Of a DNA stretch of 64,000 nucleotides, positions 26,883 through 36,267 are shown piece after piece. Under the pieces are notes generated by a model. The model was not told the origin of the DNA and ran no database searches. It saw only the letters and a list, made by a program, of their open reading frames with translations. A program made the position numbers and the translations under genes. Each line of letters starts with the position of its first letter. Positions within the stretch are counted from its first letter, which is position 1. Source of the DNA: Bacteroidaceae bacterium (GTDB lineage Bacteria; Bacteroidota; Bacteroidia; Bacteroidales; Bacteroidaceae); contig JAFTNW010000006.1 in NCBI GenBank assembly GCA_017451695.1, forward strand, positions 84,206-148,205, given 5' to 3'.

Positions 26883-29705
26883 ATGGATAAACTGTTTTTA
26901 CTCGATGCTTATGCACTTATATACCGTGCATACTACGCATTTATAAAGAACCCAAGGATAAATTCAAAGGGATTCAACACATCGGCCATATTGGGCTTTG
27001 TCAACACGCTTGAAGATGTACTCAAGAAGGAGAATCCCACTCACATAGGTGTTGCTTTTGACCCACGCGGAAAAACCTTTCGACACGAGGCCTATGAACA
27101 ATACAAGGCACAGCGTGAGGAGACACCCGAGGTTATACGCGAGTCGGTGCCCGTGATAAAGGAAATCATAAAGGCCTACAATATACCCGTATTCGAAGTA
27201 CCCGGATACGAGGCCGACGATGTTGTGGGAACACTTGCAAAACAGGCGGAAAAAAGGGGAATTATTACATATATGATGACCCCCGACAAAGACTACGGAC
27301 AGCTTGTTTCGGACAATGTGTTCATATACCGCCCCAAGTATGGCGACAAGGAGTTCGAGGTAATGGGCGTGGAGCGGGTGAAAGAGAAATTCGGCATAGA
27401 GCGTACCGAACAGGTAATAGACCTCTTGGGCCTTATGGGCGATGCAAGTGATAACATACCGGGCTGCCCTGGAGTGGGAGAGAAAACCGCACAAAAACTC
27501 ATTGCCGAATTTGGCAGCATAGACAGCCTGCTTGCAAACACCGACAAACTTAAAGGAGCACTTAAAACAAAGGTGGAGGAGAACAGAGAAAAAATTATCT
27601 TCAGCAAATTCCTTGCAACCATAAAAACCGATGTCCCCATTGAACTCGACATGGAGGCATTAAAACGCGAGCCCGCCAACGAAACCGAACTTACCCGCCT
27701 GCTCGACTTTTACGAACTGCGGGCTCTGAAGGAACGAGTAAAAAAAACAAATTTCGCTCCGTCGCTCTTCGATACACCGGCCGAGGAAGAGAGCAGCGAG
27801 AAAAAGAGCAAAAGCAAAAAAAACGACACTTTTGAACCCACTCTCTTTGATTTTTTTCCCACCGAAGATACGGACGATGAAAAAAATTCCAGCCATTTGA
27901 GCTTAAAAGACACTCCACACAGCTACAAATTACTTGATACAGAGGAAGATATATACACTTTCCTTTCTGCCATAAAAAATTGCGAAACAGTGTGCATAGA
28001 CACCGAAACTACAAGCACCAACGCTTTGGAGGCCGAACTTGTGGGAATTTCGCTTTCAGTGAAGGAGGGCGAGGCTGTTTACATACCCATTGCAGCAGAC
28101 AAAGCAGCCGCCACCACCCGACTCGAAATTTTGCGTCCACTCATTGAAAATGAAAACATATGCAAGGTGGGGCAAAATATAAAATACGACCTCACCGTGC
28201 TTGCCAACTATGGGATTGAGCTCCGAGGAAAAATGTTCGATACCATGATAGCCCACTACGTGCTGCAACCAGAACTTTACCACGGAATGGATTATCTTGC
28301 CGAGATTTACCTGAACTACGAAACAATAAAAATTACCGAACTCATAGGCGCAAAGGGAAAAAACCAAAAAAATATGCGCGACCTCTCCCCTGCCGACATC
28401 TGCGACTATGCCTGCGAAGATGCCGATATTACACTGCGACTGAAAAACATATTGGAGAAGGAGATAAATGAGGCCGGTATTGAAGAACTTTTCTATAAAA
28501 TAGAGATGCCTCTTATCCCCGTGCTTGCTTATATGGAGCGCAACGGCGCACGTATAGACACCAACGCTCTGCGCGAAACATCGGTACTGCTCGGCAAGCG
28601 ACTCGATGAGATTGAAGAGGAAATCTTCACCCAGGCAGGCGAGGCATTCAACATTGCATCGCCCAAGCAGGTGGGCGACATACTCTTTGGCAAACTGAAG
28701 ATTGTGGATAAACCCAAAAAGACAAAAACAGGCCAATTTGTAACATCGGAGGAGGTGCTTGCACAGCTGCAAAACCGCCACCCTATTGTAAAAAATATTT
28801 TACAATACCGCGGCCTTAAAAAACTATTAAGCACATACATCGACAGCCTGCCCGCACTAGTGAACAGACGCACCGGGAAGATACATACATCGTACAACCA
28901 AACGGTAACCGCCACCGGCCGATTGAGTTCCAGCAACCCCAATCTGCAAAACATCCCCATACGCGACGAGGATGGCAAGGAGGTGCGCAAAGCCTTTATC
29001 CCCGACGATGGTTGCCTGTTCCTATCGGTCGATTATTCACAGATTGAATTGCGCATTATGGCACATCTGAGTGGCGATAGCAATATGATTGAGGACTTCC
29101 GCAGCGGGTACGATATTCACGCAGCAACAGCGGCAAAAATATACAAGAAGCCTATTGAGGAGGTAACAAAAGACGAACGTCGCAAAGCAAAAGTGGCCAA
29201 CTTTGGAATCATATACGGAATATCAGTGTTCGGCCTTGCCGAGCGCATGAACGTAAACCGCTTTGAGGCAAAAACACTCATAGACAACTATTTCGACACC
29301 TATAAAGGAGTAGCCGAATATATTGAAAAATGCAAACAAGAGGCCAAACTCAACGGTTACGTTGAAACCATCTTCAAGCGCAAACGATATCTGCCCGATA
29401 TAAACTCACACAATGCCGTGGTGCGCGGATATGCCGAGCGAAACGCTGTGAACGCCCCCATACAGGGAAGTGCCGCCGACATTATAAAAGTGGCAATGAT
29501 AAACATATACCGCCGCATGAAAGAGCAACAGATGCGTTCAACCATGATACTGCAAGTACACGACGAACTAAACTTCAACGTGGTACCCGAAGAGAAAGAG
29601 GCCATGCAGGCACTTGTTGTTGAGGAGATGCAACAGGCATTTGCAATGCAAGTGCCCCTTGTTGCCGACTATGGCTGGGGCGCGAACTGGTTAGAGGCAC
29701 ACTGA
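26883..29705 (+). CDS. polA: DNA polymerase I
   Basis: A 940-residue three-domain repair polymerase. The 5'-3' exonuclease (about 1-290) begins LFLLDAYALIYRAYYAF and includes YEADDVVGTLA and a helix-hairpin-helix (GVGEKTAQKLI). A charged linker leads to a 3'-5' exonuclease (about 350-540) that keeps its acidic residues: CIDTETTS, NIKYDLTVL and YACEDADITLRL. It should therefore proofread, unlike Taq. The polymerase has motif A DYSQIELRIMAHLSGD, motif B RRKAKVANFGIIYGIS and motif C QVHDELNFNV. The ATG at 26883 is chosen over one six codons upstream because MDKLFLLDAYALIYR is the conserved start. Confidence 0.97.
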   Translation: MDKLFLLDAYALIYRAYYAFIKNPRINSKGFNTSAILGFVNTLEDVLKKENPTHIGVAFDPRGKTFRHEAYEQYKAQREETPEVIRESVPVIKEIIKAYNIPVFEVPGYEADDVVGTLAKQAEKRGIITYMMTPDKDYGQLVSDNVFIYRPKYGDKEFEVMGVERVKEKFGIERTEQVIDLLGLMGDASDNIPGCPGVGEKTAQKLIAEFGSIDSLLANTDKLKGALKTKVEENREKIIFSKFLATIKTDVPIELDMEALKREPANETELTRLLDFYELRALKERVKKTNFAPSLFDTPAEEESSEKKSKSKKNDTFEPTLFDFFPTEDTDDEKNSSHLSLKDTPHSYKLLDTEEDIYTFLSAIKNCETVCIDTETTSTNALEAELVGISLSVKEGEAVYIPIAADKAAATTRLEILRPLIENENICKVGQNIKYDLTVLANYGIELRGKMFDTMIAHYVLQPELYHGMDYLAEIYLNYETIKITELIGAKGKNQKNMRDLSPADICDYACEDADITLRLKNILEKEINEAGIEELFYKIEMPLIPVLAYMERNGARIDTNALRETSVLLGKRLDEIEEEIFTQAGEAFNIASPKQVGDILFGKLKIVDKPKKTKTGQFVTSEEVLAQLQNRHPIVKNILQYRGLKKLLSTYIDSLPALVNRRTGKIHTSYNQTVTATGRLSSSNPNLQNIPIRDEDGKEVRKAFIPDDGCLFLSVDYSQIELRIMAHLSGDSNMIEDFRSGYDIHAATAAKIYKKPIEEVTKDERRKAKVANFGIIYGISVFGLAERMNVNRFEAKTLIDNYFDTYKGVAEYIEKCKQEAKLNGYVETIFKRKRYLPDINSHNAVVRGYAERNAVNAPIQGSAADIIKVAMINIYRRMKEQQMRSTMILQVHDELNFNVVPEEKEAMQALVVEEMQQAFAMQVPLVADYGWGANWLEAH

Positions 29706-29737
29706 TAAAAATATTTACAAAATGACCTGAATACAAG

Positions 29738-30811
29738 ATGAACACCAAACCACTATACGACCAAGAACAAATAGATGTAATCACCTGGCTACGCTTCCCT
29801 TTGATTTTGGGTGTAGTATTTATACACACAAACATCTATTCACTTGTGAAAATGTGGGAAGGTGCATCACCTCAATGGCCCCAATGGTTAATATACGTAT
29901 TCAACTACCTCTATTTGATAGTGCTGCCCGAACCCGTACCGGTACTTTTTATAATCTCGGGATATTTTTTCTTCAGAAACAGTAGTATAAAAGAACAAAT
30001 ACCCTTTGCCGACAAATTAAAACGAAGAATACACTCGCTGTTGATACCATACCTTATATGGAACACCATAGCCATACTTTTTTTATACATAAGATTCAAT
30101 GTCGTTGCACACGAAGATTACACTCTTACCGATTATATAAGTGGGTATTGGGATTTTTCACAAAGACACAATGACGACCCCGCCAACGGACCGCTATGGT
30201 ATATGCGCGATCTTATGATTGTATCAATATGCGCCCCACTGCTCTACCGCCTGCTTAAAAATAACGCAACAGCCATTCTATATTTTGCAATAATCACCAC
30301 CTGTTACATAACAAATACAGGAATTAATATAACAGGTTTTGGTGGCGGTGCATTCATGTTTTTCGCAATAGGCGCATACATTGCCATACACAATGTGAAC
30401 ATAACAAAGATACCTCATCCCATAGGAATTACCACACTTGCGCTATACATTCCATTGCAACTTATTCTAAACAACATAGGCGACAACGCGTGTGCGTTCC
30501 TCGTAACAAACATCATAAAAATAACAGCCCTATTCTATTTTGTATCACTCCTTTACAGAAAAAGAATTATAAACCCCACTCCCGGGCTAACAAAAATATG
30601 TTTTATGCTATATGCACTGCACGGAATAATTATAGGTCCCACAATAAAAGCATTATACATACTATTTGACAGCAACAACCCCATTGTTCTGCTGTTTATA
30701 TACTTTTTTACACCCGTTATTATGATTATGATTGCGTATGTAACAGATAAAATATTACAAACACACGCACCACTATTAGGTAAACTTATCACAGGCAATA
30801 GAACGCGATAA
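29738..30811 (+). CDS. Membrane acyltransferase 3 family protein
   Basis: A 357-residue multi-helix membrane protein of the acyltransferase 3 type, similar to the uncharacterised Bacteroidales members often placed near surface-sugar genes. The first helix contains WLRFPLILGVVFIHTN, where the arginine and histidine correspond to the conserved pair. Helix three begins after PEPVPVLFIISGYFFFRN, and NGPLWYMRDLMIVS matches the family's aromatic loop. It follows polA by 32 bp on the same strand. The substrate is unknown. It is more A/T-rich than polA and the flanking genes, which may mean a separate history (inference). Confidence 0.8.
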   Translation: MNTKPLYDQEQIDVITWLRFPLILGVVFIHTNIYSLVKMWEGASPQWPQWLIYVFNYLYLIVLPEPVPVLFIISGYFFFRNSSIKEQIPFADKLKRRIHSLLIPYLIWNTIAILFLYIRFNVVAHEDYTLTDYISGYWDFSQRHNDDPANGPLWYMRDLMIVSICAPLLYRLLKNNATAILYFAIITTCYITNTGINITGFGGGAFMFFAIGAYIAIHNVNITKIPHPIGITTLALYIPLQLILNNIGDNACAFLVTNIIKITALFYFVSLLYRKRIINPTPGLTKICFMLYALHGIIIGPTIKALYILFDSNNPIVLLFIYFFTPVIMIMIAYVTDKILQTHAPLLGKLITGNRTR

Positions 30812-30843
30812 GCAGCCTACCCTTTCAAAAAAAATCTCTTTTT

Positions 30844-30873
30844 TGTAACCTTTCGGCCGGTACCGGTGTCTAA
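30844..30873 (+). promoter_or_regulatory. ECF-type promoter with paired CGGTACCG palindromes
   Basis: TGTAACC (30844-30850) and GTCTAA (30868-30873), 17 bp apart, fit the pattern of ECF sigma promoters in Bacteroidetes (GTAAC-type -35 and GTC-type -10). The operon downstream contains an ECF sigma gene, so self-activation is likely. A palindrome CCGGTACCGG lies in the spacer (30857-30866), and CGGTACCG recurs at 30878-30885 around the expected start of transcription. These could be operator half-sites or coincidence. Confidence 0.6.
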
Positions 30874-30922
30874 CATACGGTACCGAAAAAGAGTCATAAC
30901 CACTAAAAACTGATAAATAGCA

Positions 30923-31624
30923 ATGAAACAAATTGTAAAAACTATTCTTTTCATGGCAATCATAGCCATACTACCCACACTATCGGAGGCACAAACAGAC
31001 TACAAACAGTGGATGGAACTTGCCGAACAGGGATACATAACCAAAGAGGAGGCTGCCACAGCCATTGAAAAAATAGAATTAGAGAGGATGGAAAACAGCC
31101 GCTTGGCTATGAAGCAGAACCACGAAAAGAATATGCGTCAGGCAGCAATTGAGAACAACGAGGAAATCTGCCGAGCCCTAATACCCATTGTGGCAATCAT
31201 AGCCATAACAGGCGGTATTGTATTGGTTTCTATGTTTGCCTTCCGCAACCTACGGCGCAAAGACGAGCAAAAGAAAGAGATGTTTAACAAACTCATTGAC
31301 AAAGGTGTTTTCACACAGGGTGAACCGGTGAACCTCGAACTTTTCAATGCACAAAAAAGCGTTATTACAAGCAAGAATTTCATTACCGATGCAACTATTG
31401 CAGGTATAGGCTACGGCTTTATCAGCATATGCACAGCGTGGGCCGATATAATATTAGCCTTTGCAAATATACTCTTTTGGGTGGGTATTTTGCGCCTCAC
31501 CGTGCGCACAGCCATAGCCATTGTAAAATTCGTAAAAGATAAAAAAGTTAATAAAAAGGTTGAAAACAGTTCCACGGAAAGCGCCGTTGCACCAACCTCT
31601 GCTGCGGAAGAACTAAATGAATAA
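30923..31624 (+). CDS. DUF6249-type membrane protein with signal peptide
   Basis: A 233-residue protein of unknown function. It has a signal peptide (KQIVKTILFMAIIAILPTLSEA, probable cleavage before QTDYKQ). A charged helical segment follows (about 30-82), predicted to be coiled coil. Then come one membrane segment (ALIPIVAIIAITGGIVLVSMF in two parts, about 86-108) and a hydrophobic pair in the last third (about 157-200). The tail is rich in S, T, A and E. The layout matches proteins annotated DUF6249 that precede ECF sigma genes in Bacteroidales. It is the first gene behind the ECF promoter and lies 12 bp before the sigma gene, so it may be an envelope sensor or a target. Confidence 0.7.
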   Translation: MKQIVKTILFMAIIAILPTLSEAQTDYKQWMELAEQGYITKEEAATAIEKIELERMENSRLAMKQNHEKNMRQAAIENNEEICRALIPIVAIIAITGGIVLVSMFAFRNLRRKDEQKKEMFNKLIDKGVFTQGEPVNLELFNAQKSVITSKNFITDATIAGIGYGFISICTAWADIILAFANILFWVGILRLTVRTAIAIVKFVKDKKVNKKVENSSTESAVAPTSAAEELNE

Positions 31625-31636
31625 ACAGCCGATGCA

Positions 31637-32182
31637 ATGAAAAATTCAGAAGACATTCTGTGGGTAACAAGGGTGCTTCTATGGAACGACGAACGCGCAT
31701 TCAGGCGTTTGATGGAGAAATATCTACCCCAAGTGCGTAGATATTTCCTCGTGCAAACAATGGGAAACCAAGCCACGAGCGACGACCTCACACAAGAGAC
31801 CTTCATAAAGGCATGGCAAGGGATTGGAGGATTTCGCGGGCTATCCTCGTTCAGCACCTGGCTCTACCGCATAGCGTTCAACACATTTATGAACTACACA
31901 CGCAGCGCAGCCTGCCAAACCACACCCATAGACGATGAACGCACCGCTTACGAAATAGCCGATGAGAGCCCACCACCCCTGTGGCCACATGAGGCACTGC
32001 AAAAGGCTATTTACAGCCTCAACGAAAAGGAGCGACACTGCATAACACTTTTCTACCTTGAGGAGATGAGCATAAAAGAGATACAAAAAATAACAGGCTA
32101 CCCTGCCGGCAGTATAAAAGCATACCTATCGCGCGGGCGCAACAACCTCGAAAAGATTCTAAAAAACAATGAAAGAGAATGA
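31637..32182 (+). CDS. ECF-subfamily RNA polymerase sigma factor
   Basis: A 181-residue alternative sigma factor. Region 2 spans about residues 20-90, with AFRRLMEKYLPQVRRYF, DDLTQETFIKAW (region 2.2, core binding) and FSTWLYRIAFNTFMNY (2.3-2.4, -10 recognition). Region 4 (about 125-175) includes LNEKERHCITLFYLEEMSIKE and a helix-turn-helix ending SIKAYLSRGRNNL. Spacing and absence of region 3 define the ECF type. It is the middle gene of a three-gene operon and overlaps the next gene by 14 bp, the usual arrangement for a sigma factor and its membrane regulator. Confidence 0.93.
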   Translation: MKNSEDILWVTRVLLWNDERAFRRLMEKYLPQVRRYFLVQTMGNQATSDDLTQETFIKAWQGIGGFRGLSSFSTWLYRIAFNTFMNYTRSAACQTTPIDDERTAYEIADESPPPLWPHEALQKAIYSLNEKERHCITLFYLEEMSIKEIQKITGYPAGSIKAYLSRGRNNLEKILKNNERE

Positions 32183-32564
32183 TAAACAACTTGCCGATGC
32201 ACTTAAAAAGGCATTTCCTGCACAGCCCGAAAGGGAAAAACAGCTGCTGGTGCAAATAGAGATGCGCCTGCCTGCACGCAAAAGCAGGCTTGCCATGCTG
32301 CCACTCTTGCTCAACTGCATAGCTATTATAGGTTGTGTCTCTCTGCTTTTGATAACCGATTGGAGTGAAACTGCCCACTATATTGCATACATTACAACCG
32401 AATACCTTAACGAAAGTATCTCCTTAAACAGTTTAGATTACAATATACTGCTGCTGCCACTGCTTGCAATAACAATAATATGGCTGCTCTACAACACCAT
32501 AGAGGAGTATCGCAACAACCGCAATATGGATATTTTGGAACAAGCATTGAAACAGAGAGGGTAA
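32169..32564 (+). CDS. Small membrane protein, probable anti-sigma partner
   Basis: A 131-residue protein with an acidic/basic cytoplasmic N-terminus (MKENDKQLADALKKAF). Two membrane helices follow, LAMLPLLLNCIAIIGCVSLL (about 41-61) and ILLLPLLAITIIWLLYNTI (about 91-112), then a charged tail. I do not recognise a zinc-type anti-sigma motif. The 14-bp overlap with the ECF sigma gene and the presence of a soluble N-terminal helix suggest that it restrains the sigma factor at the inner membrane. This is inference from context, not homology. Confidence 0.6.
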   Translation: MKENDKQLADALKKAFPAQPEREKQLLVQIEMRLPARKSRLAMLPLLLNCIAIIGCVSLLLITDWSETAHYIAYITTEYLNESISLNSLDYNILLLPLLAITIIWLLYNTIEEYRNNRNMDILEQALKQRG

Positions 32565-32604
32565 AGAGAGGGAGCCTCCATTTTTTACTTACGAAATTAT
32601 TCGC

Positions 32605-32647
32605 TATTTTTGCAGTGCCTTTTCATAAAAGAGGGCACTGCAAAAAT
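32605..32647 (+). promoter_or_regulatory. ychF promoter region with 14-bp inverted repeat
   Basis: TATTTTTG at 32605-32612 is an exact -7 box. A perfect 14-bp inverted repeat (32606-32619 and 32634-32647, core GCAGTGCC/GGCACTGC) begins inside the -7 box. Transcription from this promoter would start within or beyond the left arm, so the symmetry is better placed as an operator in DNA than as an RNA terminator. It might also end transcripts of the sigma operon. Confidence 0.5.
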
Positions 32648-32674
32648 TTTAATAACCGAATAAGATACAAAAAT

Positions 32675-33778
32675 ATGGCTTTGAAAGCAGGAATTGTGGG
32701 CTTGCCCAACGTAGGAAAATCAACACTTTTCAACTGCCTCTCGAGCGCAAAGGCGCAGGCAGCAAACTTCCCCTTCTGCACCATCGATGCACAGATGGGA
32801 CAGATTACAGTACCCGACGAGCGACTGAACAAACTCGCCGAGATTGTTCACCCCGGGCGCATAGTACCCGCAACGTGCGACATTGTGGATATTGCAGGCC
32901 TTGTAAAGGGTGCAAGCAAGGGCGAGGGCTTAGGTAACCAATTCCTTGGAAACATACGCGAGACCGATGCCATTATACACGTACTCCGTTGCTTCGACAA
33001 CGACAACATAGTACACGTCGATGGCTCTGTGAACCCTGTGCGCGACAAAGAGATTATAGACATTGAACTGCAACTGAAAGACCTTGAAACCATTGAAAAC
33101 CGTATAAAACGCGTGGAGAAACAGGCACGCGTAGGCGGCGACAAGCAAGCAAAGCTTGAATACGATGTACTCATGCAATACAAAGATGCCCTGGAAGCGG
33201 GAAAATCGGCCCGTACAGTGGTTTTTGAGACCGAGGATGAACAGAACGTTGCAAAGAATCTTTTCCTGCTCACATCGAAGCCTGTACTCTATGTGTGCAA
33301 CGTCGATGACACATCGGCTGCAAACGGCAATAAATATGTAGATGCCGTGCGCGAGGCCATTAAAGAGGAGAATGCCGAGCTGCTCATTATTTCGGCACAG
33401 ACCGAGGCCGATATTGCCGAACTCGAGAGCTACGAGGAGAAACAGATGTTCTTGGAGGATTTGGGGCTCAAAGAATCTGGTTGCGACCGCCTCATAAAAG
33501 CCATATACACACTGCTTAACCTGCAAACCTTCATCACCGCAGGCGAAATGGAGGTAAAGGCATGGACCTTCCGCAAAGGATGGAAAGCACCGCAGTGTGC
33601 CGGTGTAATCCACACCGATTTTGAGAAAGGCTTCATACGCGCCGAGGTTATAAAATACGACGATTATATAAACTACGGCTCCGAGGCTGCCGTGAAAGAG
33701 GCCGGAAAAATGGGTGTCGAAGGCAAGGAGTATGTGGTACAAGACGGCGACATCATGCACTTCCGTTTTAATGTGTAA
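32675..33778 (+). CDS. ychF: YchF/OLA1-type ribosome-binding P-loop ATPase
   Basis: A 367-residue cytoplasmic ATPase of the Obg-related family that binds the 70S ribosome and is linked to the oxidative-stress response. Walker A is GLPNVGKSTLF, switch/Walker B is DIVDIAGLVKGASKGEGLGN, and NVDD stands where GTPases have NKxD, consistent with ATP preference. A coiled-coil insertion (about 125-200) and a C-terminal TGS domain (AWTFRKGWKAPQCAGVIHTDF) complete it. The longer frame upstream crosses the promoter, so MALKAGIVG at 32675 is the start. Confidence 0.95.
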   Translation: MALKAGIVGLPNVGKSTLFNCLSSAKAQAANFPFCTIDAQMGQITVPDERLNKLAEIVHPGRIVPATCDIVDIAGLVKGASKGEGLGNQFLGNIRETDAIIHVLRCFDNDNIVHVDGSVNPVRDKEIIDIELQLKDLETIENRIKRVEKQARVGGDKQAKLEYDVLMQYKDALEAGKSARTVVFETEDEQNVAKNLFLLTSKPVLYVCNVDDTSAANGNKYVDAVREAIKEENAELLIISAQTEADIAELESYEEKQMFLEDLGLKESGCDRLIKAIYTLLNLQTFITAGEMEVKAWTFRKGWKAPQCAGVIHTDFEKGFIRAEVIKYDDYINYGSEAAVKEAGKMGVEGKEYVVQDGDIMHFRFNV

Positions 33779-33784
33779 AAAACA

Positions 33785-34609
33785 ATGAATGCACTACCCT
33801 GCCACATAATTTGGGACCCGGCCATGGGCCCCTTCTCGATTGGTAATTTCGAGGTACGTTACTACTCGCTCTGCTGGGTGATAGGGCTTGCTTTGGGGTA
33901 CTTTATAATGCAACAGTTGTATAAAAAACAGAATGTGAGCGAGCAATTGTTTGAGCCACTTTTCATGTACTGTTTTGTGGGAATATTGCTTGGTGCAAGG
34001 TTGGGACATTGCCTTTTCTACGAGCCTGAATACTATTTGAGCCACTTTTGGGAGATGCTTCTGCCCATAAAAATAACAGCCGACGGCTGGCGCTTCATCG
34101 GTTACCAAGGGCTTGCAAGCCATGGTGGGACACTTGGGCTCATGCTCGCGCTCTTTTTATACAGCCGAAAGACAAAACTGTCGTTCATGTGGATACTCGA
34201 CAATATTGCCATAACCACACCCATTGTGGCAACCTTCATACGCTTGGGGAATTTTATGAATTCCGAGATTCTTGGCCGTGCCACAGATAGCCCGCTGGGT
34301 ATAATTTTTGCGCAGGTGGATAATGTACCGCGCCACCCTGCCCAGCTGTACGAGGCTATCGCCTATCTGCTCATATTCATAGGCGGCTGGTTTATATACA
34401 GAAAATTCCCAAAGCGTGTGGGCACGGGATTCTATTTTGGCTACTGCCTTGCAACTATATTCACATTCCGTTTCTTTGTGGAGTTCATAAAAGAGGTACA
34501 GGTAGATTTTGAGCAGGGGATGATGCTCGACATGGGGCAATGGTTAAGTATTCCGTTTATGATTATAGGAATATATTACATGATTAAATCATTAAAAAAA
34601 GCAGCGTAG
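33785..34609 (+). CDS. lgt: Prolipoprotein diacylglyceryl transferase
   Basis: A 274-residue inner-membrane enzyme that transfers diacylglyceryl from phosphatidylglycerol to the lipobox cysteine, the first step of lipoprotein maturation. Seven hydrophobic helices are visible. The conserved YYSLCWVIGLALGY, GARLGHCLFYEP, GLASHGGTLG (signature with the essential His) and RLGNFMNSEILGRATD segments are all present. It follows ychF by 6 bp. The stop codon sits in the loop of the terminator that follows. Confidence 0.95.
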   Translation: MNALPCHIIWDPAMGPFSIGNFEVRYYSLCWVIGLALGYFIMQQLYKKQNVSEQLFEPLFMYCFVGILLGARLGHCLFYEPEYYLSHFWEMLLPIKITADGWRFIGYQGLASHGGTLGLMLALFLYSRKTKLSFMWILDNIAITTPIVATFIRLGNFMNSEILGRATDSPLGIIFAQVDNVPRHPAQLYEAIAYLLIFIGGWFIYRKFPKRVGTGFYFGYCLATIFTFRFFVEFIKEVQVDFEQGMMLDMGQWLSIPFMIIGIYYMIKSLKKAA

Positions 34610-34620
34610 GCTGCTTTTTT
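34595..34620 (+). terminator. Terminator overlapping the end of lgt
   Basis: A perfect 11-bp stem, AAAAAAGCAGC (34595-34605) with GCTGCTTTTTT (34610-34620), has a four-base loop that includes the lgt TAG. It can act in both directions and also separates the convergent catalase gene, whose stop is at 34641. Confidence 0.88.
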
Positions 34621-34640
34621 TAATGTAATAAATATCTACT

Positions 34641-36149
34641 CTAACAAACCGTTTTTGTAGCCTCCAAGCGCTCTTTTTCGCTTAAAGAAGCAAGCCGCCT
34701 GACCTCGTCGATAGAGAGGTGCAGGGCATCGGCTATGCGGGTACCATACTCCACATCGGCAAGGTAGCAGTGGGCCGCATGGCGATACTTTATATTATCG
34801 GTAACAGGCATTATATCGGCTGCCGTGTTGCTTATGAGCAAGCGGCGTTTATCCTCGGTCATCAGGCGGTAGAGGTCGCCGGCCTGATAGAAACAGTTAT
34901 CCTCGCGCTCCTCGTATGGGTTGTAACGCATAGCCTCCCCGTTCACAGGCGAATATGCATGCGCAGCCTCTTTTACCTGCCATTCACCTATGCTGTTGGG
35001 CGAATAACCCTTTGTGGCACCGCTGTTTTCATCTACACGCATAAGGCCGTCGCGGTGATAGCTGTGGAACGGGCAACGCGGGCGGTTCACAGGTATCTGG
35101 TCGTGGTTCACTCCCAAACGATAACGCTGTGCATCGCCGTATGAAAAGAGCCTTCCTTGCAACATTTTATCGGGCGACAGACCTATCCCGGGTACTATAT
35201 GGGCAGGATTGAATGCTGCTTGCTCTATCTGCGCAAAGTAATTTTCGGGATTCTTATTAAGCTCTAAAATACCAACCTCAATAAGCGGAAACTGCTTGTG
35301 GCTCCACACCTTGGTTAGATCAAAGGGATTCTCTTTGTAACTGCGTGCCTGCTCCTCGGTCATTATCTGCACACATAGTTTCCAGCGTGGATAATCGCCA
35401 CGTTCTATGGCTTCGAAAAGGTCGCGCCCATGACTCTCGCGGTCCTTGGCTATAATGTCGGCAGCCTCATCGTTACTGAGGTTTTTTATACCCTGCTGTG
35501 TGATAAAATGGAATTTCACCCACACCCTCTCGCCCTTTTCGTTTATAAGGCTGAATGTGTGCGAACCAAAACCATGCATGTGGCGATAGGATGCAGGAAT
35601 ACCCCTGTCGGACATAACAATCGTTACCTGATGCAATGCCTCGGGCAGCATAGTCCAGAAATCCCAATTACTCTGCGGGGAACGCAGATTGGTACGCGGG
35701 TCGCGTTTTATGGCATGGTTAAGGTCGGGGAACTGCAAAGGGTCGCGCAAGAAAAATACAGGCGTGTTATTACCCACAAGATCCCAATTTCCCTCTTCGG
35801 TATAAAAGCGCACGGCAAAGCCGCGGATATCGCGCTCGGCATCGGCTGCACCACGCTCGCCGGCCACGGTTGAAAAACGCACAAGCACATCGGTCTTTTT
35901 ACCCACAGCCGAAAACAGCGATGCACAACTGTAGCGCGTAATATCGTTGGTAACAGTGAAACAGCCAAAGGCACCACTACCCTTTGCGTGCATGCGACGC
36001 TCGGGAATAACCTCGCGGTCAAAGTGTGCAAGTTTCTCAATTAACCAATTATCCTCAAGCAAAAGAGGTCCTCGCTGCCCTGCCGACAGGGAGTTGGTGT
36101 TATCGGTAACAGGGGCACCCGATTCATTTGTTAGAAATTTTTTATCCAT
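34641..36149 (-). CDS. katA: Haem catalase (clade 3, small subunit)
   Basis: A 502-residue monofunctional catalase that disproportionates hydrogen peroxide. Catalytic H54 is in [13 protein letters not shown]127 is in [10 protein letters not shown], and the proximal haem tyrosine (about 337) is in [30 protein letters not shown] and the NADPH-binding histidine region are also typical of the clade. Length matches Bacteroides KatB. The gene stands alone on the minus strand between two terminators. OxyR control is known for the Bacteroides enzyme, but I could not identify an OxyR site or a clear -7 box in the 118-bp upstream gap. Confidence 0.96.
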   Translation of the reverse strand: MDKKFLTNESGAPVTDNTNSLSAGQRGPLLLEDNWLIEKLAHFDREVIPERRMHAKGSGAFGCFTVTNDITRYSCASLFSAVGKKTDVLVRFSTVAGERGAADAERDIRGFAVRFYTEEGNWDLVGNNTPVFFLRDPLQFPDLNHAIKRDPRTNLRSPQSNWDFWTMLPEALHQVTIVMSDRGIPASYRHMHGFGSHTFSLINEKGERVWVKFHFITQQGIKNLSNDEAADIIAKDRESHGRDLFEAIERGDYPRWKLCVQIMTEEQARSYKENPFDLTKVWSHKQFPLIEVGILELNKNPENYFAQIEQAAFNPAHIVPGIGLSPDKMLQGRLFSYGDAQRYRLGVNHDQIPVNRPRCPFHSYHRDGLMRVDENSGATKGYSPNSIGEWQVKEAAHAYSPVNGEAMRYNPYEEREDNCFYQAGDLYRLMTEDKRRLLISNTAADIMPVTDNIKYRHAAHCYLADVEYGTRIADALHLSIDEVRRLASLSEKERLEATKTVC

Positions 36150-36211
36150 AAATAATAAAACTTTGATATATAATTTCTTAACAAGCCGGCTGTTGTTTTG
36201 TTCTTATATAC

Positions 36212-36244
36212 AAAAAAATATCCCTGCCAAAAAGCAGGGATATT
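36212..36244 (-). terminator. Rho-independent terminator after mutS
   Basis: An 11-bp stem, AATATCCCTGC (36217-36227) with GCAGGGATATT (36234-36244), has a six-base loop. In the minus direction it is followed by a run of seven T, ending transcription 20-60 bp past the mutS stop. Confidence 0.88.
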
Positions 36245-36267
36245 GAAGCAGATATATTTATAACTTG

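Noticed and set aside
32480..32674. 65-codon N-terminal extension of ychF
   Set aside because: It overlaps the preceding gene and the promoter, and YchF proteins begin at MALKAGIVG.
36150..36216. OxyR or Fur site upstream of catalase
   Set aside because: No convincing ATAG-spaced or Fur-like palindrome could be recognised by eye; reporting one would be guesswork.
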